A stretch of 42,784 bases of DNA, taken from contig JBOICK010000096.1 in assembly GCA_050739895.1 (NCBI GenBank), forward strand, positions 1 through 42,784, in the 5' to 3' direction. The notes beneath the pieces are model-generated. The model saw only the letters and a program-made list of their open reading frames with translations. It was not told the DNA's origin and made no database searches. The translations under genes were made by a program, and so were the position numbers. The stretch's first letter is position 1. Every line of letters begins with the position of its first letter. Of this stretch, positions 16,068 to 25,815 are shown in pieces. The stretch is from Stenotrophobium sp050739895 (lineage in GTDB: Bacteria > Pseudomonadota > Gammaproteobacteria > Nevskiales > Nevskiaceae).

Positions 16068-16091
16068 GGGGCGGGCAACCGCCCCTTTTTT
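16068..16091 (+). terminator. Rho-independent terminator
   Basis: Stem GGGGCGG (16068-16074) pairs with CCGCCCC (16079-16085) around a GCAA loop, followed by six T (16086-16091). It ends transcription of the small secreted protein gene and faces the 3' end of glpK. Confidence 0.9.
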
Positions 16092-16102
16092 GCGGCCGTG
16101 GT

Positions 16103-17575
<1,473 letters not shown>

Positions 17576-17627
17576 TGGCGAACTCCGTGTGGTTGTGAAA
17601 GTATCCGGCGACAGGAGAAATTACACC

Positions 17628-18548
17628 GTGAACAGTCACAACTTCCAGTTTTCCTTGAACGATGGCGCCGGCGCCTGTCTGCACCGCTGGCTGCCGCAGG
17701 GCAAACCCATCGCCAGCGTGCAGATCATTCATGGCATGGCCGAGCACGGCGCGCGCTATGCGCGGCTGGCCGCAGCACTGACCGCCGCGGGGTATGCGGT
17801 CTATGCGCAGGACCTGCCGGGCCACGGCCGCAGCGTGCGTTCGGCCGACGAGCTGGGCCATTTTCCGCAGGGCTGGCATGGCGTGCTCCGCGCGATCAAC
17901 GAGGTGCGCGGGCTGGTCGAGCGCGAGCAGCCGGACACGCCGCTGTTCATGCTGGGCCACAGCATGGGCTCGTTCCTGCTGCAGGATTACGTGATCGAGC
18001 ACGGCGCCGGCCTGAGCGGCGCGATCTTCTCCGCCACCAGCGGCGACCTCGGCCCGCTGCGCGCGGTCGGCCATGCACTGATGCGGCTGGAAGCCTTGTG
18101 GTATGGCACGCAGCATGCCAGCGCGCTGGCGGATACGCTGACGTTCAAGGATTTCAACCGCAAGTTCCGCCCCAATCGTACTGAGTTCGACTGGCTCTCG
18201 CGCGACAACGCCGAAGTCGATCTCTACGTCGCCGACCCGCTCTGCGGCTTCCGCTGCGGCGCCGGCCTGTGGGTCGAACTGCTCAGCGCCTGTGGCCGGC
18301 TCACCGAACCGCAGCGCCTGGGCAGAATCCCGCAAGGCCTGCCGCTGCTGATCATCGGCGGCGACCACGACTCCGCCACGCGCGGCGAAAAAGGCCCGCG
18401 TGCGCTGGAGCGGCATTATCGCAAGGTGCAACTGCGCGACGTCACTGCGCGTATTTACGAGGGCGCGCGGCACGAACTGCTCAATGAAACCTGCCGCGAT
18501 CAGGTCACTGCCGACCTGCTGGGCTGGCTCAAGGAGCACCGCGGATGA
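17628..18548 (+). CDS. Alpha/beta hydrolase, monoacylglycerol-lipase-like
   Basis: About 306 residues. The nucleophile elbow GHSMGS, an oxyanion-region HGMAEHGARYARLA and HGRSVRS, GGDHDSATRG with the candidate acid and ARHELLNE with the candidate His make a complete Ser-Asp-His triad of the Hydrolase_4 (monoacylglycerol lipase/lysophospholipase) family. The GTG start at 17628 has AGGAGA 9 bases upstream; earlier in-frame starts would run into the glpK promoter region. Divergence from glpK fits a role in acylglycerol use, but that is inference. It overlaps the next gene by ATGA. Confidence 0.83.
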   Translation: MNSHNFQFSLNDGAGACLHRWLPQGKPIASVQIIHGMAEHGARYARLAAALTAAGYAVYAQDLPGHGRSVRSADELGHFPQGWHGVLRAINEVRGLVEREQPDTPLFMLGHSMGSFLLQDYVIEHGAGLSGAIFSATSGDLGPLRAVGHALMRLEALWYGTQHASALADTLTFKDFNRKFRPNRTEFDWLSRDNAEVDLYVADPLCGFRCGAGLWVELLSACGRLTEPQRLGRIPQGLPLLIIGGDHDSATRGEKGPRALERHYRKVQLRDVTARIYEGARHELLNETCRDQVTADLLGWLKEHRG

Positions 18549-19363
18549 TTTTCCCCAGACTGGCTGTTTTGCTGTGCATCATCCTGCCATTGGCCGCGCA
18601 GGCCGCGCCGCGCGCGGATTTGTGGGCGAGCTGGGCGGCGCATGATGACTCGAACAAGGCCCTCATCGATCACAGCGCCTGGGACAATTTCCTGCACAGC
18701 TATGTGCATGCGTCGGCCGATGGCATCAACCGCGTCGCCTATGCCAGCGTCGCGCCGCGCGACAAGATCGCGCTCGACAGCTATGTGCAGAAAATGCAGG
18801 CCATCCCGATCTCGCGCTACTCCCGCGCGGTGCAGCGCGCCTACTGGATCAATCTCTACAACGCCACCACGGTGAAGCTGATTCTCGACCACTACCCGGT
18901 CAGCAGCATCCTCAAGATCGACATTTCACCCGGCCTGTTTTCACGCGGGCCGTGGGACAAGAAGTTGCTCAGAATCGAGAACAAGGCGGTCTCGCTCAAC
19001 GACATCGAGCACCGCATCCTGCGCCCGATCTGGCACGACCCGCGCACGCACTACTCGGTCAACTGCGCCTCACTGTCCTGTCCCAATCTCGCCACCCGCG
19101 CCTATACCGCCGCCAGCATGGAGGCGATGCTCGACGCCGGCGCCCGCGCCTACGTCAACAGCCCGCGCGGTGCCGAGGTGAAGGACGGCAAGCTGATCGT
19201 CTCCAGCATTTACGTCTGGTATCAGGCTGATTTTGGCGGCACCGAGGCCGGCGTGATCGCGCATCTGCGGCAATACGCCGCGCCCGCGCTCAAGGCGCAG
19301 CTTGCGGATATTCGCAGCATCAGCGATGACCGTTACGACTGGTCGCTGAACGGGATGCGTTGA
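18545..19363 (+). CDS. DUF547 secreted protein
   Basis: A 272-residue exported protein with a signal peptide ending at AQA|A (about residue 20). The DUF547 hallmarks AYWINLYNATTVKLILDHYP, NDIEHRILRP and HYSVNCASLSCPNL with its paired Cys are clear. Family members are widespread in proteobacteria and distantly resemble papain-like/transglutaminase folds, but no activity is established. It is translationally coupled (ATGA) to the upstream hydrolase. Downstream comes dyad element 3. Confidence 0.85.
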   Translation: MIFPRLAVLLCIILPLAAQAAPRADLWASWAAHDDSNKALIDHSAWDNFLHSYVHASADGINRVAYASVAPRDKIALDSYVQKMQAIPISRYSRAVQRAYWINLYNATTVKLILDHYPVSSILKIDISPGLFSRGPWDKKLLRIENKAVSLNDIEHRILRPIWHDPRTHYSVNCASLSCPNLATRAYTAASMEAMLDAGARAYVNSPRGAEVKDGKLIVSSIYVWYQADFGGTEAGVIAHLRQYAAPALKAQLADIRSISDDRYDWSLNGMR

Positions 19364-19416
19364 TCGCGAGGCTTGCCACATCGATTACGGCAGCTTTGCC
19401 GGGGCGAGGTGTCGTC

Positions 19417-19519
19417 CCGCTGTGCGATTCGATTATTCCCGTTTGTTATTTATTATGTTATTAAAATAAATATAATTTACATATTATAACAGTAGCCCTG
19501 CCATTGATCCGCACAGCGG
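19417..19519. repeat. Dyad AT-rich intergenic element, copy 3
   Basis: This copy is 103 bp and has the longest uninterrupted outer repeat: CCCGCTGTGCG (19416-19426) against CGCACAGCGGG (19510-19520), 11 bp perfect. Inner boxes GTTAT (19445-19449) and ATAAC (19486-19490) both match exactly and span 46 bp, with only four G/C bases in that span. The left spacer is 21 instead of 22. It lies between the ends of two convergent genes (DUF547 and the flavin reductase). Confidence 0.9.
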
Positions 19520-19530
19520 GCAGCTCGCAC

Positions 19531-20847
19531 TCAAGCCTGTTTCCGCCGCACGCGGTGCATGCGGAACGCCGTGGTGTATTCGTCCCACAGATACGCAAGG
19601 AACGCGGCGAACACGCTGCGCTTGAGCGGCTCGCGGCCGCCGTCGGCGATGTGCGCAAGCTGCTGGTAATACCAGCCCTGCAGCCCCAGCACGTGGACGA
19701 TCTTGAACAGGAATACCGGGCTGACGCCGGAGAACAGCTTGCCCGGCCCCAGCCGCAGGTTTTTCTCGAATGCCGGCGCGTCGCTGATTTCGCCGGCAAT
19801 CAGTTGGCGCGGCACATCGGTGTGCGTGCATAGCGGACGGCCGAGGCCAATTACATCGCACTCGCCCGCAGCCAGCGCCGCCTCCATGCCGGCGCGGCTG
19901 CGGAAACCGCCGGTCACCATCAGCGGCATCTTCGCAATCTTGCGGATCGCCACCGCGTAGTCGAGGAAATACGCCTCGCGCCGCTTGGTGCTCTCGCGCT
20001 GCGGCTCGTCGGCCTTGGACGCGGCCTTGCCGTCGAAACCGAGCAGGCGCGGCTGTTCGTAGGTGCCGCCGGAAATCTCCAGCAGGTCCAGCCCTTCGGC
20101 GTTGAGCCACTCCACCACCTGCAAACACTCCGCGTGGTTGAAACCGCCCTTGCGGAAATCATCGGAGTTGAGCTTGATGCCGATCGGGAAATCGGCGCCG
20201 ACGGCCTTGCGCGTGGCGCGGATGGTCTCGATCAACATGCGCGCGCGGTTTTCAAGCGTGCCGCCCCAGGCATCCGTACGCTGGTTGGTGATCGGCGAGA
20301 GAAAGCTCGACAGCAGATAGCCATGCGCCGAGTGAATCTGCACGCCGGTGAAGCCCGCCTCGCGTGCCGTCGCCGCGACGCGCGCATAGCGCTGGATGAA
20401 GTCGAGGATTTCGTCTTCCGTCAGCGCGCGCGGCTTCGCGTAGTTGCCAAGCAGTTCCAGTTGCACCGCCGACGGCCCCATCGGCTGATTGGTGACGTAG
20501 CGCGGCGACTGCCGTCCCGCGTGCGAAATCTGCATCCACAGATGATTGCCATTGCTGGTGCCCGCCTGCGTCCACGCGCGCAGGCGCTTCATCGACTCCG
20601 CGTCGGGCTGTGCCGGGTCGAGTGCGACATTGCCCGGGCGCTCCAGCACGCGGCGGTCAATCATCACATTGCCGGTGAGCAGCAGCCCCGCGCCGCCTTC
20701 CGCCCAGCGGCGATAGAGTGTGACGTGCCGCTCGGTCGCACGCAGATGTTCGTCGGCAATGCCCTCGGTCATTGCGGCTTTGCAGAGCCGGTTGGGCAGC
20801 GTGGTGCCGCAAGGGAGGTTGAGTGGTTGGGCGAGAAGTAAAGTCAT
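19531..20847 (-). CDS. NADH:flavin oxidoreductase (old yellow enzyme family)
   Basis: A 438-residue protein. The TIM-barrel OYE features are NRLCKAAMTEG near the N-terminus, QISHAGRQSPR, VQIHSAHGYLLSSFLSP with the substrate-binding His pair region, and the FMN phosphate motif TGGFRSR followed by GLGRPL. It is longer than typical OYE proteins; about 75 residues after the barrel (from NLRLGPGKLF to the end) are hydrophobic and aromatic and may hold a membrane-associating helix. It reduces activated C=C bonds with NAD(P)H in other members; substrate unknown. Its ATG overlaps the stop of the HNH gene (ATGA). Confidence 0.87.
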   Translation of the reverse strand: MTLLLAQPLNLPCGTTLPNRLCKAAMTEGIADEHLRATERHVTLYRRWAEGGAGLLLTGNVMIDRRVLERPGNVALDPAQPDAESMKRLRAWTQAGTSNGNHLWMQISHAGRQSPRYVTNQPMGPSAVQLELLGNYAKPRALTEDEILDFIQRYARVAATAREAGFTGVQIHSAHGYLLSSFLSPITNQRTDAWGGTLENRARMLIETIRATRKAVGADFPIGIKLNSDDFRKGGFNHAECLQVVEWLNAEGLDLLEISGGTYEQPRLLGFDGKAASKADEPQRESTKRREAYFLDYAVAIRKIAKMPLMVTGGFRSRAGMEAALAAGECDVIGLGRPLCTHTDVPRQLIAGEISDAPAFEKNLRLGPGKLFSGVSPVFLFKIVHVLGLQGWYYQQLAHIADGGREPLKRSVFAAFLAYLWDEYTTAFRMHRVRRKQA

Positions 20848-21563
20848 TGTTGAGATGCGCCGATGATGGCCTTCATGACAGGTCGATTCCCGCGCCTTGA
20901 ATTGCAGTGCAAGCAGGCAGTAGTGAGGTTATGCAGCGAGTTGTCGCCGCCCTTAGAAACCGGCTGAATATGATCGAGTGTGGCCGTGAAACGAGTAAGT
21001 TGCTTTTTGCAGTAATGGCACTCGTAGCCATCCCTTTCGAAGACCTTAAGCCTGTTTTCTGCAACGTTGTAGTAATCCAGTTCGATTGCTACATTTGTTC
21101 CTGGTGTGGCCACTGTAGCTTCGGCGCGCATTCTTTCTCGGCAAAGCTCGATTTCTTCTGGCAGAGAAATTTTGTAGAGCGTGCCCTCGCGGTTTGTTTC
21201 TCCTGCCTTGCTTAGAGCTCCCTTCTTCTCAAGGCCACCAAGTGCGTCTTGGATTGTTGCGTAAGCGAGGGTTTGTCCGCTACGAAACGATTGAATAAAG
21301 CCACTCTGAAAGCTGCGAACACTTACTCGCACATATTGCTGCCCGGATGAAAGAATGGACCGACGAAACAATAGCCAGTAAATAGCGGCTTCATAAGGGC
21401 TTAGGGCTGGTTGTAGATAGTCCACGATTGCCGAAACAAGTTCTGGTAATTCAAGGGCATCGACATTGCGCAAGGTGCTTGGCTCAGAATCTTTGTTCAA
21501 CGATTTTTCGAGGTCATTGAGTGCTTCGCGTACGATTCCAAATTTGTCGGAAATATTGCTCAC
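20844..21563 (-). CDS. HNH endonuclease with N-terminal helical domain
   Basis: A 239-residue protein. The C-terminal third is an HNH nuclease with zinc-type Cys pairs: CHYCKK, then LDHIQPVSKGGDNS, NLTTACLHCNSRRG. The N-terminal part reads like a winged-helix or replication-initiator-like domain (SPYEAAIYWLLFRRSI and IQDALGGLEKKGALSKAG). Its base composition is clearly more AT-rich than its neighbours, a sign of transfer. The GTG start at 21563 has GGAG about 8-9 bases upstream. It overlaps the flavin reductase start by ATGA, so the two are co-translated. No restriction, phage or toxin partner is adjacent. Target unknown. Confidence 0.82.
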   Translation of the reverse strand: MSNISDKFGIVREALNDLEKSLNKDSEPSTLRNVDALELPELVSAIVDYLQPALSPYEAAIYWLLFRRSILSSGQQYVRVSVRSFQSGFIQSFRSGQTLAYATIQDALGGLEKKGALSKAGETNREGTLYKISLPEEIELCRERMRAEATVATPGTNVAIELDYYNVAENRLKVFERDGYECHYCKKQLTRFTATLDHIQPVSKGGDNSLHNLTTACLHCNSRRGNRPVMKAIIGASQQ

Positions 21564-21624
21564 GATTACTCCGCTTTTATGACGGCCAACGCCGATTAGG
21601 CTACGAGGAGCTTACGTTCACATC

Positions 21625-22443
21625 TCACCGCTGACAACGCGAACAATAAAAACTGGAGCGCTGGCCGATGACGAGACATTTGATCGGCGTCTTGCAGACC
21701 CGGCAAGGTTCACCCTCGCGCCCATAGACGAAAAGCTTCTGCTGAAAATATCCGGGTGCGCCATCGGCGCCGGCGAAGTCGCGCACCGTGGTACCGCCTT
21801 GCTTGACCGCTTCACCGAGTACGTCGCGGATTTTTTGGGCGAGCAGATGATATTGCGCGCGCGTGATTTTGCCGGCGGCCTTGGTCGGGCGGATGCCGGC
21901 GCGGAACAGGGATTCCGCAGCGTAGATGTTGCCGGCGCCGACGACGACGTGGCCGTCCATGATGAAATTTTTTACCGCTGCGCTGCGGCCACGTGAAAGC
22001 TTAAACAGGTAATCGCTGTTGAAGTCGTCGCTGAACGGTTCCGGGCCCATGCCTTCGATCAGCGGATGCGTCGCCTCGCTCGCCGGCCACGGCAGCACCG
22101 CGCCGAAGCGACGCGGATCGTGGAAGCGCAGCAGCACGCGGCCGGAGAGTTCGATGTCGACGTGATCGTGCTTCTTCAGCGGGTGTCCCGGCTTGAGCAC
22201 GAACAGGCGGCCGGACATGCCGAGGTGGATGATCAGGCGATCGCCGCCGGAGAGTTGCAGCAGCAGGTATTTTCCGCGCCGCGCGGTGCCGGTGATTTTC
22301 TTGCCGGTGAGTGTTGCGGCGAGATTCGCCGGCACCGGCCATCGCAGGCGCGCATCGCGCACGGTGACGCCAACGATCTTGCGGCCGAGGACATGCGGCT
22401 CTATGCCGCGGCGGACGGTTTCGACTTCAGGCAGTTCAGGCAT
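21625..22443 (-). CDS. mutM: Formamidopyrimidine-DNA glycosylase (Fpg)
   Basis: A 272-residue base-excision repair enzyme, standard length. It begins MPELPEVETVRRG with the catalytic Pro2 and Glu3, has the beta-hairpin TARRGKYLLL with the conserved Lys, and ends in a zinc finger (CRVCKTPIKC then YCSRCQR). It removes 8-oxoguanine and ring-opened purines and nicks the strand. It stands alone, flanked by the HNH gene downstream and a cluster of palindromic repeats upstream. Confidence 0.97.
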   Translation of the reverse strand: MPELPEVETVRRGIEPHVLGRKIVGVTVRDARLRWPVPANLAATLTGKKITGTARRGKYLLLQLSGGDRLIIHLGMSGRLFVLKPGHPLKKHDHVDIELSGRVLLRFHDPRRFGAVLPWPASEATHPLIEGMGPEPFSDDFNSDYLFKLSRGRSAAVKNFIMDGHVVVGAGNIYAAESLFRAGIRPTKAAGKITRAQYHLLAQKIRDVLGEAVKQGGTTVRDFAGADGAPGYFQQKLFVYGREGEPCRVCKTPIKCLVIGQRSSFYCSRCQR

Positions 22444-22471
22444 GGCGCATTGTAGGGAATGCGCCGTGCAT

Positions 22472-22497
22472 TATCGCGGGCAGGGCTCGCTCCTATA
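22472..22497. repeat. REP-like palindromic sequence
   Basis: A single REP-type unit: TATCGCGGGCAGGGCTCGC followed by TCCTATA, where GCGGGC-AGG-GCTCGC can form a short hairpin. It resembles the GCGGGC..GCCCGCTCCTACA repeats of pseudomonads and xanthomonads. It lies upstream of mutM. Confidence 0.6.
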
Positions 22498-22510
22498 CAA
22501 GAAATAAGTA

Positions 22511-22592
22511 GTAGCCCGGATGAAACGCAGTGCAATCCGGGGCGCGCTGCGGATCGACCTCCCCGGATTTCGTTTCACTTCATCCGGGCTAC
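22511..22592. repeat. GTAGCCCGGATGAA-type palindromic repeat
   Basis: GTAGCCCGGATGAA (22511-22524) and its exact reverse complement (22579-22592) bound an 82-bp element; inside, AATCCGGGG pairs with CCCCGGATT. This is the pattern of a dispersed intergenic repeat common in gamma- and betaproteobacteria. It lies between mutM and the DUF4340 gene in a 229-base gap; the remaining 80 bases up to 22672 hold nothing I can identify. Confidence 0.75.
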
Positions 22593-22672
22593 GTTGACTC
22601 GGTTGTCCGGAGTCCCTGTGGGGCGCCGGAATGAAGGAAATATGAGTCGTAAACAGGTCACAAGCGGGCGAT

Positions 22673-23596
22673 TTATTTTTTAGGCACTGCAGATTGCGTC
22701 GCGGGGGCTGTGGCAGCTTTTTCAGTCACTGCGGCAGGCGCAGGTTCGGGCTTGGGCAGTTGCAGCAACGCATCGACGAGTTGCTTGGACAGGGTGTAGC
22801 GCACGCCGAGATCGGGCCGCGCAATGATCAACTCCGGCGTGCGTGAGATGACATCGAACCTGATCGGCGCCTGACCCTTGAGCGTGATCTCGACGGACTC
22901 GTCCTTGCCGCTGTTGCTGTCGTTCGCTTTCGGATTTGCTGCGTTCCACATGGATTTTGCATGGGACCAGGCATCAGCGAATTTCTGGATATCGGCATCC
23001 TTCAGTTCAGGGTGTGCAGGTGTCAGCGTCCAGCTCTTGTCGTCGGCGCTGCGCGTGATGGTTTGTCCGGGCAGTGTGATGGCGGTGATCTGCGCGCCAT
23101 CCGGTAGCAGGGCGCGGCTGACCAGATCGGAGTAATCGGCATCCAGCGCGGTGCCGGGCGGGTCCGCAATCACCCGGGCCTTGCCGCCGGTGAGAACGTA
23201 GCGGCCATAGTTGATCGGCTCGACGCCGCCAAAATCGATTTTCTGGCCGTTGAGCGTGACGCTGTAGGCCGGCGGGTCGAGGCCGAGATCCTTGAGGTCG
23301 ACCTGTTTCGGATCGAACGTGGTCTTGACCTGTTCGCTGGCAAGATCGGTGAACGCATTCATCTCGAATGGATCGGTCGCGGTCTGCACCGGCGCGGTGA
23401 TCTGCCACGCACCATGGATTTTTTGCAGCTTGATGTCCGGCGAGCCCGGATGCGAAAGCACCACGCTGTCGAGGGTTTTTGCGGTAAACGGCGTCAGCGG
23501 CGGCAGTTTTACCGGTTTTTTCTGGCTGAAGAAAACCGCCGCGCCGAGACCGGCGACGACAACGACCAGAGCGAGATTGAGTGTCGTGCGATTCAT
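22673..23596 (-). CDS. DUF4340 protein of ABC/GldG-like module
   Basis: A 307-residue protein with one N-terminal TM helix (LALVVVVAGLGAAVFF) and a long periplasmic part with repeated beta-rich DUF4340 blocks (HGAWQITAPV, LGLDPPAYSVTLNGQ, YGRYVLTGGKARVI). The C-terminus is Ala/Pro-rich. DUF4340 genes regularly follow a GldG-like gene, an ABC-2 permease and an ABC ATPase, as here. It probably assembles with that transporter on the periplasmic side. Substrate unknown. Confidence 0.83.
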   Translation of the reverse strand: MNRTTLNLALVVVVAGLGAAVFFSQKKPVKLPPLTPFTAKTLDSVVLSHPGSPDIKLQKIHGAWQITAPVQTATDPFEMNAFTDLASEQVKTTFDPKQVDLKDLGLDPPAYSVTLNGQKIDFGGVEPINYGRYVLTGGKARVIADPPGTALDADYSDLVSRALLPDGAQITAITLPGQTITRSADDKSWTLTPAHPELKDADIQKFADAWSHAKSMWNAANPKANDSNSGKDESVEITLKGQAPIRFDVISRTPELIIARPDLGVRYTLSKQLVDALLQLPKPEPAPAAVTEKAATAPATQSAVPKK

Positions 23597-23627
23597 CCGT
23601 GCATCCTCATTGCATGCGACTGCAGGC

Positions 23628-23680
23628 GCGGGCCCTGCCCACGATGGCTTTCATGCGCAGCCATCGCGGGCAGGGCCCGC
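23628..23680. repeat. Paired REP-like hairpin
   Basis: The left arm (23628-23648, from GCGGGCCCTGCCC to GATGGC) and right arm (23660-23680) are reverse complements over 21 bases with one mismatch, around an 11-base loop. The sequence is related to the single unit at 22472. It fills most of the 106-base gap between the GldG-like and DUF4340 genes and may dampen expression of the distal gene. Confidence 0.78.
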
Positions 23681-23702
23681 CACCGCATCAGCGGAGCGTT
23701 CC

Positions 23703-25064
23703 TTATTTCCTGCGACGCAGCGCCCAGCGCGTGATGCCGCCACCGATCAGCAGCAGCGGCAACACCAGCACAAAGCCGGCGCCGATCATCATCAGCGCCC
23801 AGCCCGGCAGATACAGCGAGGTGTCTGGCGCTTTCTTGATATCGATGTTGAGCTGTGCGTCGTGTGACGCCAGCCATTGCACCAGATTGAGCCCGAGTTG
23901 CTGGTTGCCAAGCTGGCCGAGGAACATGTTGGACAGAAAATCGGAGTCGCCGATCAGCGCGATGCGCTGTGGCCGCGGCTTGGCCTTCGCATCCTTCGGA
24001 TCCTTGTAGTCGCGCGTCAGCGTCATGCCGATGTTGAGCGGGCCGGGGATGTCCCTGGCGGTTTTTTCGACCACGCCGGAGGAGATGTCGCCGGTCGCCA
24101 GCCAGGAAATGTCATTGGTCTTGAGCAGCGGCTGTGCGTGCCAGCCGGTGATTTTGCCGTCGGTGGTCAGCGAGCGCACCAGCGGGAACAGCGTGACCTG
24201 ATCGAGGCCCTGCGTCACCGGGTTGGGCGGATAGTCGGTCGCGGCGTAATAGCCGGGATTGCCGGTGCCGATGATCTTGTAGTCGGGGAAAATCGCGTAG
24301 CCGTTCTGCCAGGTGATGCCTAGATCCTGCGCCAGCGCGTCGGCGCCGGTCGGATAATCCGGGTCGGCCAGCCACAGCAGGTTGCCGCCCTGATCGACGT
24401 AATCCTGGATCATCTTGACTTCGCCGGGCAGCAGCCGGCTGGACGGACTCGCCAGCACCAGCACCGAGGTGTTGTCGGGAATCTTCGGCGTCTTCACCAG
24501 GTTCAGCGCCTGCACCTTGAGGCCCTTGTCGCGCAGCACACCGGCGAACTTGGTCAGCGAGGTGTCGTCGGTATCCTTGTCGATGGCGCGTTCGCCTTCG
24601 CCTTCGAGGAACACGACCCATTGTTCGCCGGAATAGCTCAGGCGCTGCAGGGCGGTGCTGATCGCCTGTTCGGTGGTCGCGGTCAGCGTCTGGTGACGGC
24701 CCTGGTATTCAACGACCACTTCACCCGGCGCGGTGACGTTGAGCGCGCGTGCCTGCTTGGGCTGCGCGCTCGGATCGACGAATTTCAGCGAGACGTTGGC
24801 CTTGTCGCGCGAATAGCGCTCGATGTCGAACTGCAGGCTGTTGCGCACGTTGGAATCCCCGGAGGGCACGAACGCGATGAATTCGATCGGGTCCGGCATG
24901 GACTTGAGCAGCTTGATGCTGGCCGCGGAAATCGAGTTGCGCTTGCCCGCGGTCCAGTCGATCTGGGTCTTGTAGCGCACCGACAGCCAGCCGACCAGGA
25001 TCAGCGCGGCAATGAACAGCGCCGCCGCGAGCAGTTGTTGAATCAGGGTTTGTTTTTTGGTCAT
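23703..25064 (-). CDS. GldG-family ABC-associated membrane protein
   Basis: A 453-residue protein. It has an N-terminal TM helix (LLAAALFIAALILVGWL), a periplasmic ABC_transp_aux-type domain with VLVLASPSSRLLPGEVKMIQDYVDQG and NLLWLADPDYP, and a C-terminal TM helix (about residues 425-447) followed by basic residues. This is the GldG-like auxiliary subunit known from gliding-motility ABC complexes and many non-gliding proteobacteria. It follows the permease by 4 bases. No other gliding genes are present, so the gliding name reflects homology only. Confidence 0.86.
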   Translation of the reverse strand: MTKKQTLIQQLLAAALFIAALILVGWLSVRYKTQIDWTAGKRNSISAASIKLLKSMPDPIEFIAFVPSGDSNVRNSLQFDIERYSRDKANVSLKFVDPSAQPKQARALNVTAPGEVVVEYQGRHQTLTATTEQAISTALQRLSYSGEQWVVFLEGEGERAIDKDTDDTSLTKFAGVLRDKGLKVQALNLVKTPKIPDNTSVLVLASPSSRLLPGEVKMIQDYVDQGGNLLWLADPDYPTGADALAQDLGITWQNGYAIFPDYKIIGTGNPGYYAATDYPPNPVTQGLDQVTLFPLVRSLTTDGKITGWHAQPLLKTNDISWLATGDISSGVVEKTARDIPGPLNIGMTLTRDYKDPKDAKAKPRPQRIALIGDSDFLSNMFLGQLGNQQLGLNLVQWLASHDAQLNIDIKKAPDTSLYLPGWALMMIGAGFVLVLPLLLIGGGITRWALRRRK

Positions 25065-25068
25065 GGCT

Positions 25069-25815
25069 TCAGTTCCGTTCCATGTCGAGCCGTTGCACGG
25101 TCAGCCACAGGAACAGCGTGGTGAACAGCACGTAATAGATTGCGTCGGCGCTGTCGAAGATGCCGCGCCGCATGCTCTCGAAGTGGCCGATCAGCGACAG
25201 GTAGCCGAACACGCTGCCGAACGGGATGCTGTCGTTGTAGGACAGCATGTTGATCAGCCAGATCACCAGCAACAGGCCGAAACTGCCGACCGCGGCGATG
25301 GTCGGTTCGCGCGTCAGCGATGACACGAACAGGCCGGCTGAGCCGAATGCCATCATCAGCATGAACAGGCCGAACAGGCCGGCGAGGATGCGGCCGATGT
25401 CGAGGTGCGTCGCCGGAATCAGTGCGAACGGCATCAGCGCCAGCAGCGCCAGCACCGCGATCACGAAAGTCATCAGGCCGAAGAATTTCCCCAGCACGAT
25501 TTCGGTGAGTGACACCGGCGCCGAGAACAGCAGCGTCAGGCTGCCGGATTTACGCTCTTCGGCGAACTGACGCATGGTCATCAGCGGCATCACCAGCAGC
25601 AGCACGATCACGGCGAAACCGAATACCGAGCCGCCGACATAATCCGAAACGCCGTAGCCGCCATCCGACATGCCGGCGATGCGCGCGAAATCGAGCAGCG
25701 TCAGCACGAACACGATGCCGAGGATCAGCTGCACCACGCCGAGCACGGTCCACGCCAGCGGCGAGACAAAAATGCGCCGGCTCTCGGTGCCGGCAATTGC
25801 CAGAATGTTCTTCAT
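25069..25815 (-). CDS. ABC-2 type transporter permease
   Basis: A 248-residue integral membrane protein with about six TM helices; the cytoplasmic ERKSGSLTLLFSAPVSLTEIVLGKF segment is the typical ABC-2 permease coupling region. It starts by ATGA overlap with the ATPase and precedes the GldG-like gene. Together with the ATPase it should form an exporter of the GldA/GldF type. Substrate unknown. Confidence 0.88.
   Translation of the reverse strand: MKNILAIAGTESRRIFVSPLAWTVLGVVQLILGIVFVLTLLDFARIAGMSDGGYGVSDYVGGSVFGFAVIVLLLVMPLMTMRQFAEERKSGSLTLLFSAPVSLTEIVLGKFFGLMTFVIAVLALLALMPFALIPATHLDIGRILAGLFGLFMLMMAFGSAGLFVSSLTREPTIAAVGSFGLLLVIWLINMLSYNDSIPFGSVFGYLSLIGHFESMRRGIFDSADAIYYVLFTTLFLWLTVQRLDMERN

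Noticed and set aside
22908..22914. CCGCTGT box as a possible seventh dyad element
   Set aside because: It is inside the DUF4340 gene, with no ACAGCGG at the required distance and no AT-rich core.
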